Below, in pieces: positions 17,708 through 25,139 of a DNA stretch of 42,960 bases. Numbering within the stretch: position 1 is the stretch's first letter; each line of letters begins with the position of its first letter. The position numbers and the translations under genes were made by a program. This DNA is from an uncultured Crocinitomix sp. (lineage in GTDB: Bacteria > Bacteroidota > Bacteroidia > Flavobacteriales_D > Crocinitomicaceae): the NCBI GenBank assembly GCA_905478225.1, contig CAJQHR010000013.1, positions 1 to 42,960 of the forward strand, given 5' to 3'. The notes beneath the pieces are model-generated. The model saw nothing but the letters and a program-made list of their open reading frames with translations. It was not told the DNA's origin and made no database searches.

Positions 17708-18256
17708 TTAACTAGTTACAGAAGTTGAAGTATCTTTTGAACTAGTGTTAACAGCTATTGCTGGTAAAGCTGACAATCTTTCAGCGATAAAGTAAAATAC
17801 AGCTATTACTAAAAATCCTATTACTGGTCCAGCAACAATTGCAGCTACTCCACCTTCCCCAGCGGCTGGTCCATCACTAAACAAAGCAATTAATCCGGTA
17901 ACAAAACCTACTATAACAAATACCGTTGCGATTATTTCTCCTACAGATCTAATAAAAATTGAAAATATTGCACTCACAACAAATTCAGAATCTGGAACAC
18001 TTTTAATCGATTTTGCTCTGAACCAGCAAATTTGAAATACCATCCAACCGGTAAAAGCTGCTGTTAAGAAGTATAAAATGCTCCAAATATTCACTATGAC
18101 TGAAAAAGGGTCAGCCCCAAGGATAATTCCTCCAAGAATTGCTGCTCCTCCAAGAATGTAAAAAAAGATACTGAAGCCTGTTTTTAGTACCCCACCATCT
18201 TTCAGTCTTTCCAAAATAGGATGACATAAATTAAAAAAAATGTTGTCTGTATTCAT
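17708..18256 (-). CDS. Multi-pass membrane protein of unknown function
   Basis: A 182-residue protein starting MNTDNIFFNLCHPILERL. An upstream in-frame start would add 25 residues that look non-coding. About four hydrophobic helices are seen: about 28-46, 53-80, 96-122 and 133-158, the last two separated by a glycine/alanine-rich loop (DGPAAGEGGVA). A short Ser/Thr-rich tail follows. I do not recognise a named family. It stands alone, with its own terminator. Confidence 0.7.
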   Translation of the reverse strand: MNTDNIFFNLCHPILERLKDGGVLKTGFSIFFYILGGAAILGGIILGADPFSVIVNIWSILYFLTAAFTGWMVFQICWFRAKSIKSVPDSEFVVSAIFSIFIRSVGEIIATVFVIVGFVTGLIALFSDGPAAGEGGVAAIVAGPVIGFLVIAVFYFIAERLSALPAIAVNTSSKDTSTSVTS

Positions 18257-18578
18257 AATAATAGATTTTAAATTAATAAATATTTGATGTTTTCGTTGTG
18301 GCAATATTATACTAATTTTTCGTTTTAACAAATTTTACTCGTACTTTTTTAGATGTGTTCACTCTTATTTAGACAATGGAATTCAACGAATCCTATACGA
18401 TAAAACAGAAGACAATTTCAAAGCAATGTTTAATTCAGATGTAAAAGAAAGCGAAATGTCGCGCATTTTAAATTGACATAATAAGTCCTTAATCCTAGCA
18501 ATAATACAAAAATCGTACAAATAAAGGAATAAAAAAACCGTAATAAATTGCTTTACAACTGATTACGGTTTTTAAGAG
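18257..18578. other. Gap upstream of tRNA-Leu with a possible gene remnant
   Basis: About 320 bases between the membrane protein gene and tRNA-Leu. The plus-strand stretch 18372-18476 reads as 34 protein-like codons (DNGIQRILYDKTEDNF ... KESEMSRILN) before TGA, with no start codon or upstream gene, possibly a decayed C-terminus. The rest is the tRNA-Leu terminator. Confidence 0.35.
18533..18573 (-). terminator. Terminator after tRNA-Leu
   Basis: AAAAACCGTAAT (18533-18544) pairs with ATTACGGTTTTT (18562-18573). The minus strand then has a run of T. It starts six bases beyond the tRNA 3' end. Confidence 0.8.
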
Positions 18579-18661
18579 TGCCCAGAGCGGGACTCGAACC
18601 CGCACGCCCAAAGGACACCGCCCCCTCAAGGCGGCCTGTCTACCAATTTCAGCACCTGGGC
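18579..18661 (-). tRNA. tRNA-Leu (anticodon GAG)
   Basis: The minus strand gives acceptor GCCCAGG paired with TCTGGGC (one G-T), D-arm with AAATTGGTAGACA, anticodon stem CCGCC/GGCGG around loop TTGAGGG, a long variable region, and T-arm GCGGG-TTCGAGT-CCCGC. The 83-nt length fits a class II tRNA. CCA is not encoded. A terminator follows, and a TATATTTG box lies about 100 bases upstream. Confidence 0.95.
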
Positions 18662-18764
18662 TTAACAAGTGCTTGCACCATTGCCTTGTGAACCTTAGAG
18701 ACTAGTAATCAACGATTTCCGTTTCGTTATGTTCGCTTTGGCCGAATAGTGCGGTAATGCGCGC

Positions 18765-18772
18765 CAAATATA
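18765..18772 (-). promoter_or_regulatory. -7 box upstream of tRNA-Leu
   Basis: The minus strand reads TATATTTG, then GCGCGC. It is the only TAnnTTTG match between the lipoprotein terminator and the tRNA. It implies a leader of about 100 nt. Confidence 0.45.
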
Positions 18773-18810
18773 CTGCATTTTAATGTGAGTGTTTATATTT
18801 AACGGCACAA

Positions 18811-18843
18811 AAAATGCGCCCAATTAAAAACAAGGCGCATTTT
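18811..18843 (-). terminator. Terminator after the CTD-motif lipoprotein gene
   Basis: AAAATGCGCC and GGCGCATTTT form a perfect 10-bp stem with a 13-base loop, followed by a T-run on the minus strand, 24 bases past the stop codon at 18867. Confidence 0.85.
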
Positions 18844-18866
18844 AATTTTTTCTATCGTCTTTTCTC

Positions 18867-19304
18867 TTACTCGAGCTGAACGCTTAGGCAAGTATTTGCA
18901 TCTAATTTGATAAAGTCTTCATAAATTGTTGCACCACCAAATCCTCTTACGCGATACTTATAGTAACGGTATTCGTAAGGAAGGTCTTCCATTGGAAAAG
19001 TTTTTACGCCGGGTGTGTTACATTCGCCAGTCGGTGAAAAGAACGACTCTGTTACAATTGTTCCTACAATTTCCCCTTCTAATTCAAAGCTTAATTCTGT
19101 ATGTCCTGCTCCAATTAATGCTGAAGAAACGGCAGGTAAACACCAAAACGTAATGTCTCCTCTGTAGGCACATGTTCCGTCGTCTTCGTTTGCTTCGCTG
19201 TTGTAGTTTGTTGAATTTTCGTCAGTACATCCTGGTTTTGAACAGCTAAAAAAGCCGAACGCCATCACTACTGCAATCGTTGTAATTTGTGTAATTTTTC
19301 TCAT
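18867..19304 (-). CDS. Lipoprotein with a GCTDxxxxNYNxxAxxDDGTC motif
   Basis: A 145-residue protein starting MRKITQITTIAVVMAFGFFS with the lipobox cysteine at residue 21. Just after it comes GCTDENSTNYNSEANEDDGT plus C, a short cysteine-bounded motif that recurs in many Bacteroidota surface proteins (usually DPxAxNYNPxAxxDDGSC). The remaining about 100 residues look like a small beta-rich domain (GHTELSFELEGEIVGTI, EYRYYKYRVRGFGGATIYED) with three cysteines. The in-frame upstream start would add 25 residues before the signal and is rejected. Function unknown. The membrane protein gene 75 bases upstream is on the same strand. Confidence 0.75.
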   Translation of the reverse strand: MRKITQITTIAVVMAFGFFSCSKPGCTDENSTNYNSEANEDDGTCAYRGDITFWCLPAVSSALIGAGHTELSFELEGEIVGTIVTESFFSPTGECNTPGVKTFPMEDLPYEYRYYKYRVRGFGGATIYEDFIKLDANTCLSVQLE

Positions 19305-19379
19305 TTCAATCACTAATTTATAAAAAAATCTATAGACCTCTGTTAGTATTACGCTAATTTTTGCATTTAGTTGCTCCAA

Positions 19380-19670
19380 TTAGAAACTTCTTATTACAGG
19401 TACTTCTGATTTCACACCGAACCTCATTCCAAGAATAAAGCATGAGACCGTGAATAATGTCAGAAAAAAATAACCCATTTTCTTTTCGAAATTTATTCCT
19501 ACCAATACAAAAATTGAAATCATCACAATAATAAAAAGTAAAACGAACCACCAATTATTTATATAACCGAAATAGTTTATTTCAACTAATGTCCCCAAAG
19601 AATATATTAAATATGGAATACCAATTACAATTAGAATCAGAAATAAATTCTTGAATTTTTCAATACTCAT
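19380..19670 (-). CDS. Small three-helix membrane protein
   Basis: A 96-residue protein with three predicted transmembrane helices: about 9-28, 38-58 and 66-84. The charged segment NFEKKMG lies between helices two and three. No family is recognised. A TATATTTG box on the minus strand at 19731-19738 would give a leader of about 60 nt. It may be co-transcribed with the lipoprotein gene downstream. Confidence 0.6.
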   Translation of the reverse strand: MSIEKFKNLFLILIVIGIPYLIYSLGTLVEINYFGYINNWWFVLLFIIVMISIFVLVGINFEKKMGYFFLTLFTVSCFILGMRFGVKSEVPVIRSF

Positions 19671-19730
19671 TTTGCAACTTACTTTTAAAAATAATCAACT
19701 ATTGACTTAGAATAAAGCACTACGTTCACG

Positions 19731-19738
19731 CAAATATA
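19731..19738 (-). promoter_or_regulatory. -7 box for the small membrane protein gene
   Basis: The minus strand reads TATATTTG, an exact TAnnTTTG match, about 60 bases before the ATG at 19670. Confidence 0.45.
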
Positions 19739-19825
19739 ATCATTTATGTTGCCGTGCTTCTCGCACCGTCAATGTTTATGGAATAAAAGCCGCATCCATC
19801 TGGGTTGGACAAGATGTCTGCTGGG

Positions 19826-19856
19826 CATTGGTGATTTGGTTGAGGCTCGGACCCAG
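19826..19856 (-). pseudogene. Remnant of the 3' end of a second tRNA-Lys-like gene
   Basis: Bases 19828-19855 match the 3' part of the real tRNA-Lys (19953-19980) with four or five differences. On the minus strand it keeps a T-loop-like CTGGG-TCCGAGC-CTCAA and acceptor CCAAATC, versus CTGGG-TTCGAGC-CCCAG and CCAGATC. The T-stem no longer pairs fully, and the anticodon and D arms are gone. Confidence 0.55.
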
Positions 19857-19910
19857 TGCTGGCTTCTTGGACAAAAAAGACCTTCAAATAAACCCCAAAC
19901 CAAACTGCAC

Positions 19911-19942
19911 AAAAAAAGCCTCGACGATTAGCGTCAAGGCTT
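19911..19942 (-). terminator. Terminator after tRNA-Lys
   Basis: GCCTCGACG (19918-19926) pairs with CGTCAAGGC (19932-19940, one G-T), followed on the minus strand by seven T. It ends 15 bases beyond the tRNA. Confidence 0.85.
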
Positions 19943-19956
19943 CTTCTTTGCTTTGG

Positions 19957-20029
19957 TGATCTGGCTGGGGCTCGAACCCAGGACCCTCTCCTTAAAAGGG
20001 AGATGCTCTACCAACTGAGCTACCAGATC
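19957..20029 (-). tRNA. tRNA-Lys (anticodon TTT)
   Basis: The minus strand gives acceptor GATCTGG/CCAGATC, D-arm GCTC-AGTTGGTA-GAGC, anticodon arm TCTCC-CTTTTAA-GGAGA with anticodon TTT, and T-arm CTGGG-TTCGAGC-CCCAG. It is 73 nt with discriminator A and no encoded CCA. A promoter with the proper two boxes lies 17 bases upstream and a terminator lies downstream. Confidence 0.96.
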
Positions 20030-20045
20030 TTCCTTATTGCGGGTG

Positions 20046-20075
20046 CAAATATACGGGGTTTATTTTATCTGCCAA
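20046..20075 (-). promoter_or_regulatory. tRNA-Lys promoter (TTG-N19-TATATTTG)
   Basis: On the minus strand TTG (20075-20073) is followed after 19 bases by TATATTTG (20053-20046), the full Bacteroidota housekeeping consensus, just upstream of the tRNA. Confidence 0.7.
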
Positions 20076-20191
20076 AATAAAATGGAATATTTTTTTAATT
20101 CTTTTTTTTATCATTTAGATCTTTAAAATAACCGTTTGAAATTCAAAAATTTATAGACTCAAATCGAAGTGAATATTTATTTAAAAAAAAT

Positions 20192-20737
20192 CTAAAATTT
20201 AGAAAGTAACTCGTCCTTATCATCAGGGAGATCGTAGGCATCCGCTTCAGTCAAGTGTCCATCTTGATCACTAACTCGGGTAAGTTTTTTTCCTTGTCGG
20301 AATACCATTTGCAAACCGTGTTCTTTTTCCCATTCGCATTCACAGGCCAATACAACATAAAGATCTTTGTCATTAGTCGGGCGTCTATTTATAAATAGTT
20401 GAGTGGGGTGAACAAAATTCCAAATACTCAACGGTTGTGCTCCACGTATCTTTTCAGGAATGTCGTCCACATTTAAATAAGAGGATATTTCAACAAAATT
20501 CTCAAAAATATGAGGTGCTAATTTTAATTTTTCGATTGAAGTAAATGCGAGGAAGTTCTTTAGCGCTGCATCAGCTTCTGGGATAAATTCAGTGTCAATC
20601 AACGGATCATAATCCATAAAGGTGATCGGTAATTCTAGATCCAGTAAAGGAATCAGCGTTGGTTTGCTATGCCACCATCCAGTAAATTGCTCATTTTGGA
20701 TAAGGTCGCCAATAACTGTTGATGTAATTTTATTCAT
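20192..20737 (-). CDS. Conserved protein, possibly DUF6985
   Basis: A 181-residue soluble acidic protein without signal or membrane segments. The C-terminal half has a conserved-looking block: LYVVLACECEWEKEHGLQMV, FRQGKKLTRVSDQDGHLTEA, DAYDLPDDKDELL. This layout resembles the DUF6985 family (function unknown), a tentative match from memory. It has its own promoter (TTG-N19-TATCTTTG at 20796-20825) and is divergent from aroK. Confidence 0.65.
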   Translation of the reverse strand: MNKITSTVIGDLIQNEQFTGWWHSKPTLIPLLDLELPITFMDYDPLIDTEFIPEADAALKNFLAFTSIEKLKLAPHIFENFVEISSYLNVDDIPEKIRGAQPLSIWNFVHPTQLFINRRPTNDKDLYVVLACECEWEKEHGLQMVFRQGKKLTRVSDQDGHLTEADAYDLPDDKDELLSKF

Positions 20738-20795
20738 TCTAAATCTTAATTAGTTGGATTGGTTTTTACGCCGCACATACTTGATAGTTCAAGTG

Positions 20796-20825
20796 CAAAG
20801 ATAGAATATGAACAGAAATGAACAA
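20796..20825 (-). promoter_or_regulatory. Promoter of the 181-residue protein gene (TTG-N19-TATCTTTG)
   Basis: On the minus strand TTG (20825-20823) and TATCTTTG (20803-20796) are 19 bases apart, the same spacing as the tRNA-Lys promoter. The ATG is at 20737. Confidence 0.7.
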
Positions 20826-20854
20826 TGCCGTGCAAAAATCATTCGTCAAATCCT

Positions 20855-20862
20855 TATCTTTA
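20855..20862 (+). promoter_or_regulatory. -7-like box abutting the aroK start
   Basis: TATCTTTA ends six bases before the preferred ATG at 20869. It is a seven-of-eight match to TAnnTTTG with no clear -33 TTG. If used, the transcript is almost leaderless. Confidence 0.45.
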
Positions 20863-20868
20863 CGCGCA

Positions 20869-21390
20869 ATGAGCCAAGTGGTATTTTTAATCGGTTTTAT
20901 GGGCGCGGGTAAATCGCGTTTGGGCAAACGCCTTGCTAAACGGATGAATTTTGCGTTTTTAGATGCTGATCAAGAAATCGAAAAAGCGAACAACAAAACT
21001 GTTGATGAACTATTTGCCGAGCTAGGGGAGGATGGTTTTCGAACCATAGAAACGAACTGGTTGGCAGATTTAAATGTTGAGAATACGGTAGTTGCGCTTG
21101 GAGGCGGCACACCGTGTTTCAATAATAACATGGAACTCATTTTACAAAAAGGAAAATCGGTTTATTTAGAACTCTCTGCTAAAATGTTGGTTGATCGGTT
21201 ACAAAGCGCCAAAGGAATTCGCCCATTAATTGAACCTATTAAAGACAATAAAGACGCCTTGCATCAATTTGTCCAAGAAAAATTAAAAGAGCGGGAAGTC
21301 TTTTATAAACAAGCCCACTACACCACAAGAGCCATGAGTTTATCTGCCAATAGATTGGATAGTTTGATTGAGGTAATAGAGTGGCTTTAG
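20869..21390 (+). CDS. aroK: Shikimate kinase
   Basis: A 173-residue kinase that phosphorylates shikimate at O3 in chorismate synthesis. Walker A GFMGAGKSRLG is at about residues 8-18; DADQEIE provides the shikimate-binding aspartate region; GEDGFRTIETNWL and the VVALGGGTPCF loop are conserved; KGIRPLI is the lid-region arginine motif. The ATG at 20869 is chosen because the family starts just before the P-loop strand; the longer frame from 20818 would add 17 residues covering the promoter box. Confidence 0.95.
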   Translation: MSQVVFLIGFMGAGKSRLGKRLAKRMNFAFLDADQEIEKANNKTVDELFAELGEDGFRTIETNWLADLNVENTVVALGGGTPCFNNNMELILQKGKSVYLELSAKMLVDRLQSAKGIRPLIEPIKDNKDALHQFVQEKLKEREVFYKQAHYTTRAMSLSANRLDSLIEVIEWL

Positions 21391-21509
21391 CAAAGTGACT
21401 TGTGTAATGTGCAATGAATAATGTGCAATTTTCAATTATCAATGTCCATTCGAATTCAAATCCCAAACATCTATATCTAGGAATCGACAAGGTAATTATT
21501 TATTGGCTT

Positions 21510-21575
21510 CAGTTCCAGTGATTTGGGTAGGTTAAGCGAAGTGAAAATGATACAAATTGTGTCGAGAACAAAGCC
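21510..21575. repeat. Dispersed palindromic repeat, copy B
   Basis: CAGTTC...TGATTTG...AAGCGAAG.GAA...CAAATT.T.TCGAGAACAA aligns end to end with 40996-41062. The outer and loop segments are conserved while the stem is partly degraded. A direct repeat TAATGTGCAAT (21405-21415 and 21419-21429) lies just upstream. Confidence 0.6.
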
Positions 21576-22165
21576 TAGTGCCGCTCATACCGCTTTGCTA
21601 GCGTGGCCTTAGAAATAACCGGATTAAACTCAACCAAGTTCTTATCCATTTTTTCGGCTAAATGAACAGCCGTTTCATATACAGTAGTTGCTGATTCTGT
21701 TTCGTGTATTAAAACGCGCTTACGGTGATTAGCACTCAAAAGGCAAACGGAATATTGAGTTTTGGTATACCTTGCTGTTTTTTCGCTATAAATATGATTC
21801 ACACCAATTGATTTTCCCGATTTTAAAATGGTAATATCTGGAAGTAGATTCGTAGGCACCCATTTGCCTTTTTTTATCCAAAATGATTTTGAAAATTCGC
21901 GGACATAGCCGTTTCCAAAAGACATATCTGTTCCTGTGATTGAGGTGTGCGCGTAAATTGCGAAGAAAATGATTGGCGGTCCAATTAAATAACCAGGGCC
22001 TCCAGTGTATATGGCGAATAATCCAAATACTCCTAGAAAACTGATGGCAATTCTTAAACCTGAACTAAACGTAAACCCGTGAATGTATGATTTGTCCACC
22101 ACAGAATCTGTGATCGAACCCGAGTCTAATGTCTCATCTATAGTCCCCACAGTTATGTTGGACAA
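21575..22165 (-). CDS. Membrane protein of unknown function with two central helices
   Basis: About 190 residues. There is no ATG near the front; the open frame allows TTG at 22163-22165 or GTG at 22148-22150, and either overlaps or abuts the preceding small gene. Two adjacent transmembrane helices (about 36-53 and 58-73) are followed by a soluble C-terminal domain (about 80-196) with basic and aromatic residues (FWIKKGKWVPTNLLPDITIL, AEKMDKNLVEFNP). This resembles small membrane proteins with a cytosolic PH-like tail, but I cannot name the family. Possibly translationally coupled to the small gene upstream. Confidence 0.6.
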   Translation of the reverse strand: MSNITVGTIDETLDSGSITDSVVDKSYIHGFTFSSGLRIAISFLGVFGLFAIYTGGPGYLIGPPIIFFAIYAHTSITGTDMSFGNGYVREFSKSFWIKKGKWVPTNLLPDITILKSGKSIGVNHIYSEKTARYTKTQYSVCLLSANHRKRVLIHETESATTVYETAVHLAEKMDKNLVEFNPVISKATLAKRYERH

Positions 22166-22326
22166 TTATTATTGCAACCTGCATTAAACAAACCATGAAT
22201 TAAAAAATACAGCCCTACAAATAGGATGATATACTCCTCATGTTTTGGGAAACTCAGCAGACATGCCAATCCAACACCAAACTTAATGATGCGAACAAGT
22301 GACCAGTTTCTAATGAGTGGGTGCAT
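22153..22326 (-). CDS. 57-residue DUF2892/YgaP-like membrane protein
   Basis: Minus-strand ATG at 22326 to TAA at 22153, encoding MHPLIRNWSLVRIIKFGVGL, ACLLSFPKHEEYIILFVGLY and FLIHGLFNAGCNNNCPT. It has two hydrophobic helices and a cysteine pair at the end. The layout matches the C-terminal membrane part of YgaP-type proteins (DUF2892), in which a rhodanese domain precedes such a hairpin. Its start is one base from the stop of the broken rhodanese gene (TAATATG), as expected for a coupled rhodanese-DUF2892 pair. The cysteines may receive sulfur; this is inference. Confidence 0.75.
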   Translation of the reverse strand: MHPLIRNWSLVRIIKFGVGLACLLSFPKHEEYIILFVGLYFLIHGLFNAGCNNNCPT

Positions 22327-22327
22327 A

Positions 22328-22630
22328 TTAATAGTTTTCTAGGGCTCTCCAACTGCCGGCATTCTCTACTTCAATTCCTGCTTTAGCAATTATATTTTTT
22401 GCAGAGGTACTGCAACACCGCTAGCACAGCAAACGACAATTGGTTTTTTTTGATTTTATTTTATCTATACTTCGAGAAATTTCTGGTAATGGAATATTAA
22501 TTGAGTCTTTATAATTTCGACTTGCAAATTCCCCAGGGTTACGGACATCAATTATGACGGCACCTTGCTCCAAAAGTGCTTTGATTCTTTCTCGTTTACC
22601 TCCTCCGAATAATTTTGAAAATAATCCCAT
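22328..22630 (-). pseudogene. Rhodanese-like sulfurtransferase broken by two frameshifts
   Basis: ATG at 22630 starts a single-domain rhodanese: MGLFSKLFGG, ALLEQGAVIIDVRNPGEFAS, INIPLPEISRSIDKIKSKK. In a run of eight A (near 22444-22451) the frame slips: the next frame gives PIVVCCASGV, the catalytic-cysteine loop, and a third lesion-shifted segment gives STSAKNIIAKAGIEVENAGS plus WRALENY and a TAA at 22328-22330. The apparent changes are one extra A and one missing base; a TAG falls between them, so they do not compensate. The product as sequenced would stop at 69 residues without the active-site loop. The A-run makes a sequencing error possible for the first lesion, but the second is outside any run. 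Confidence 0.8.
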
Positions 22631-22638
22631 AATTAGTT

Positions 22639-23349
22639 TTAATAACCAGTTGGTTTTGGACCAACAATTGACTCAATTCGAGTACGATTTTCTCCAATAA
22701 TGTATTTAACGCTGAATGGCTTATTATTCAAAGTGCCTTCCATAACATAATGTGGATTGGGCAACAGGCGTGGTTCCGATCGTTCAATATTAATTTCTGC
22801 GGTTTTGTGGAATGCAAAAAGATCTTCTTCAGAGATTCCGTAGGATTCCATTTGCGCTTCTGCTTCAGAAAGAATTCTAAATTCATGCGATTCTATAATC
22901 GCAATTACATCTGAGTGCGGCAGAGGCATAGTTGAGAAAAATTCATTGGTCACGTTAACCTCACACGGTGAAGCACCTGTTACAAAAACTTCTGTTACCT
23001 CAGTTAAATCTTTATCCTCATACAAAGCAAATTTTGCCCAATATAACACATCTTCTTTATACGCTTCAATATAATAGATCTTGGGAATGACTTGTGTTTC
23101 GCTCAATGAAAACTCAACTTCTCCTTCATCTTTTAATAACTCGTATATGTCGTCGTTATTTAAACCAATACATTGCATAATGGCCAAAACGCTGTCGCCA
23201 ACAACAATCTCTTTTTCACCAATCATGTTTTTTACACGATTTTCAGGAAGCCAAGAGCATCCGCGATTACCGAACATGAAATACACTAAGATTACCCCAA
23301 TACTAAGGCCAACTAGAAAGTACTTAATCCGATTTTTGAATTTATCCAT
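22639..23349 (-). CDS. Membrane-anchored protein, possible DUF4258 domain
   Basis: A 236-residue protein with one N-terminal anchor (about 9-26) preceded by basic residues, followed by a conserved-looking RGCSWLPENRVKNMIGEKEI. The C-terminal region (about 150-232: IAIIESHEFRILSEAEAQME, GISEEDLFAFHKTAEINIER, then KPFSVKYIIGENRTRIESI) has the shape of DUF4258 domains, which I offer tentatively. A TAAATTTG box is at 23366-23373. It lies eight bases before the broken rhodanese gene, probably in the same transcript. Confidence 0.6.
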   Translation of the reverse strand: MDKFKNRIKYFLVGLSIGVILVYFMFGNRGCSWLPENRVKNMIGEKEIVVGDSVLAIMQCIGLNNDDIYELLKDEGEVEFSLSETQVIPKIYYIEAYKEDVLYWAKFALYEDKDLTEVTEVFVTGASPCEVNVTNEFFSTMPLPHSDVIAIIESHEFRILSEAEAQMESYGISEEDLFAFHKTAEINIERSEPRLLPNPHYVMEGTLNNKPFSVKYIIGENRTRIESIVGPKPTGY

Positions 23350-23365
23350 CTCAAAGAAATTTATG

Positions 23366-23373
23366 CAAATTTA
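23366..23373 (-). promoter_or_regulatory. -7 box for the 236-residue membrane protein gene
   Basis: The minus strand reads TAAATTTG, matching TAnnTTTG, 16 bases before the ATG at 23349. Confidence 0.45.
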
Positions 23374-23383
23374 CGAATAAGAC

Positions 23384-23965
23384 TTAAGTTTCATTCGATT
23401 TAATCCATTTTGGAACATCAGGAGCAATATAGTTGCGCATTTCCCCCAATAAATCCTTAATAGATGAACTTTTAATTAGCATATCTTGATTTAGGGGTTT
23501 CAAAAATCCATTGTCTACCATTTTTTGAACCATTTCATGCAGATCATCATAAAAACCGTTAATGTTTAAAACCCCAATTGGCTTTTGATGCAGACCGAGT
23601 TGCGCCCATGTTAAAATTTCAAAGAGTTCTTCAAAAGTCCCAAATCCGCCGGGTAAAGCAATAAAACCATCACTTTTTTCAGCCATAATAGTTTTGCGCT
23701 CGTGCATAGTATCCACTTGAATCAATTCGGTCAAACCTTCATGTAAGACTTCTTTTCCACTTAAAAAATGGGGGATAACACCTGTTACTTTTCCATTGTT
23801 TTCCAAAGCACCGTTGGCTACAGCCCCCATTAAACCAATTTGCGCACCACCATAAATTACGGTCGTTTTGTCCTTCGCCAATTGTTTACCTAAACTGTAG
23901 GCCATTTCTTTAAAAACGGGATCCGTACCCTCGCTTGAACCACAAAAAATGGTGATGCTATTCAT
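23384..23965 (-). CDS. LOG-family protein (Rossmann-fold nucleotide phosphoribohydrolase)
   Basis: A 193-residue TIGR00730-type protein. The nucleotide-binding motif PGGFGTFEELFE is at about 105-116, with GGAQIGLMGAVANGAL at about 39-54 and DTMHERKTIMAEKSDGFIAL just before. Members hydrolyse nucleoside 5'-monophosphates such as cytokinin ribotides to base and ribose 5-phosphate; older annotation as lysine decarboxylase is wrong. Its start overlaps the end of the cation transporter gene by eight bases, so the two are co-transcribed. Confidence 0.92.
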   Translation of the reverse strand: MNSITIFCGSSEGTDPVFKEMAYSLGKQLAKDKTTVIYGGAQIGLMGAVANGALENNGKVTGVIPHFLSGKEVLHEGLTELIQVDTMHERKTIMAEKSDGFIALPGGFGTFEELFEILTWAQLGLHQKPIGVLNINGFYDDLHEMVQKMVDNGFLKPLNQDMLIKSSSIKDLLGEMRNYIAPDVPKWIKSNET

Positions 23966-24860
23966 AATGTTGTGATGTTTTATTACTGATTAAGCCACAA
24001 TCCTCGTGCGCCATTTCTGTTTCAATGGTGTAATGTTCGAATGGATAATTATTTAATACCACCTGAATTTGACACTTAATAGCAATGATTGTATCCAAAT
24101 TATCCACCTTATCGAGTTTTACATGTGACGTAAATACATGGTGTTCGCCATCCAAGGACCAAATATGGGTATGGTGCAAAGAAGCTATGCCATCAATGGC
24201 AATAATTTCTGCTTCAATTTTTTCACTGTCAACTTCATCTGGAGTTCCTTGCAAAAACAAAAAGAGTGTTTCTTTTAAACGTTTAAAAGAGTTCCATAAA
24301 ATATAGAGCGTAATTAGTATCGATAAAGCAGGATCCAGATAGACGATATCATTAAATTGAAGAACAATAGCCACAATTAAAATGGCTACCCAACCCAAAA
24401 CATCTTCTAACAAATGCCAAGAAATTACTTTTTCATTTAATGTTTTTCCTTTGCTCAATTTCCATGCGGCGTAGCCATTTACAGCTATTCCGACTAAGGC
24501 AAAAAAGATCATTCCTGTTGGGTCTGCATGTTCTGGTTCAATGAACCTTCCAACCGCCTCGTAAATCACATAAACTGATCCGGCTAAAAGCACCACACTA
24601 TTAATAAGTGCGCCCAACAACGAAAAACGTCGATAACCAAACGAGTATTTTTTGTCAGGCTTTTGGTCCGATTTATTTTGAAGATACCAAGAAGTCCCTA
24701 AGGATAGACTGTCGCCCAAATCGTGCACGGCATCTGAAATAATTGCAATACTGTTGGTATAGATTCCCCCTATAATCTCAAAAACTGTAAAGATGAGATT
24801 GATAAAAAAAGCAACTTTAATATTTTTGGTTGCCTGGCTATAATCGTGGTTATGGGACAT
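23958..24860 (-). CDS. Cation diffusion facilitator (CDF) metal transporter
   Basis: A 300-residue transporter, probably Zn2+/H+ antiport in the inner membrane. Six transmembrane helices lie within about 15-205. The metal site residues are visible in SDAVHDLGDSLSLG (helix 2) and SWHLLEDVLGWVAIL (helix 5). A cytoplasmic C-terminal domain (about 210-285) has LHHTHIWSLDGEHHVFTSHV, typical of CzcD-type proteins. N-terminal His/Asp (MSHNHDYS) may bind metal. A TATATTTG box is at 24879-24886. Confidence 0.95.
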   Translation of the reverse strand: MSHNHDYSQATKNIKVAFFINLIFTVFEIIGGIYTNSIAIISDAVHDLGDSLSLGTSWYLQNKSDQKPDKKYSFGYRRFSLLGALINSVVLLAGSVYVIYEAVGRFIEPEHADPTGMIFFALVGIAVNGYAAWKLSKGKTLNEKVISWHLLEDVLGWVAILIVAIVLQFNDIVYLDPALSILITLYILWNSFKRLKETLFLFLQGTPDEVDSEKIEAEIIAIDGIASLHHTHIWSLDGEHHVFTSHVKLDKVDNLDTIIAIKCQIQVVLNNYPFEHYTIETEMAHEDCGLISNKTSQHYE

Positions 24861-24878
24861 TATCGTTTATCTATTTTA

Positions 24879-24886
24879 CAAATATA
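24879..24886 (-). promoter_or_regulatory. -7 box for the CDF transporter gene
   Basis: The minus strand reads TATATTTG, 18 bases before the ATG at 24860. Confidence 0.5.
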
Positions 24887-25139
24887 CTGGAATAAATCCG
24901 TTGAAAATGCGGAAAGTGGATGATCTTAGTCAGTGGCAGGAATGACTCTTTGTTCGTGCTGAATCCCTCAACCAACAAGAATAATTCTCCAGTGTTTAAG
25001 CAATGATTATTATGCGTTGATTTTCGTTGTAGAGATTTTGTTTTTTGAGATGTAAAATTTCTAACCAAAATTATCTAGTAAAAAAGAGTGGATTCACCAA
25101 TAATTCGAATTAAATTTACGGCTATAATTAATAAGAAAT

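Noticed and set aside
19746-19931. Plus-strand open frame of 61 codons
   Set aside because: It runs antisense through the tRNA-Lys remnant and the tRNA terminator, so its open frame is explained by RNA-gene sequence.
24871-25068. Minus-strand open frame of 65 codons upstream of the CDF transporter
   Set aside because: It has low-complexity composition and no recognisable feature, and it includes the transporter's -7 box.
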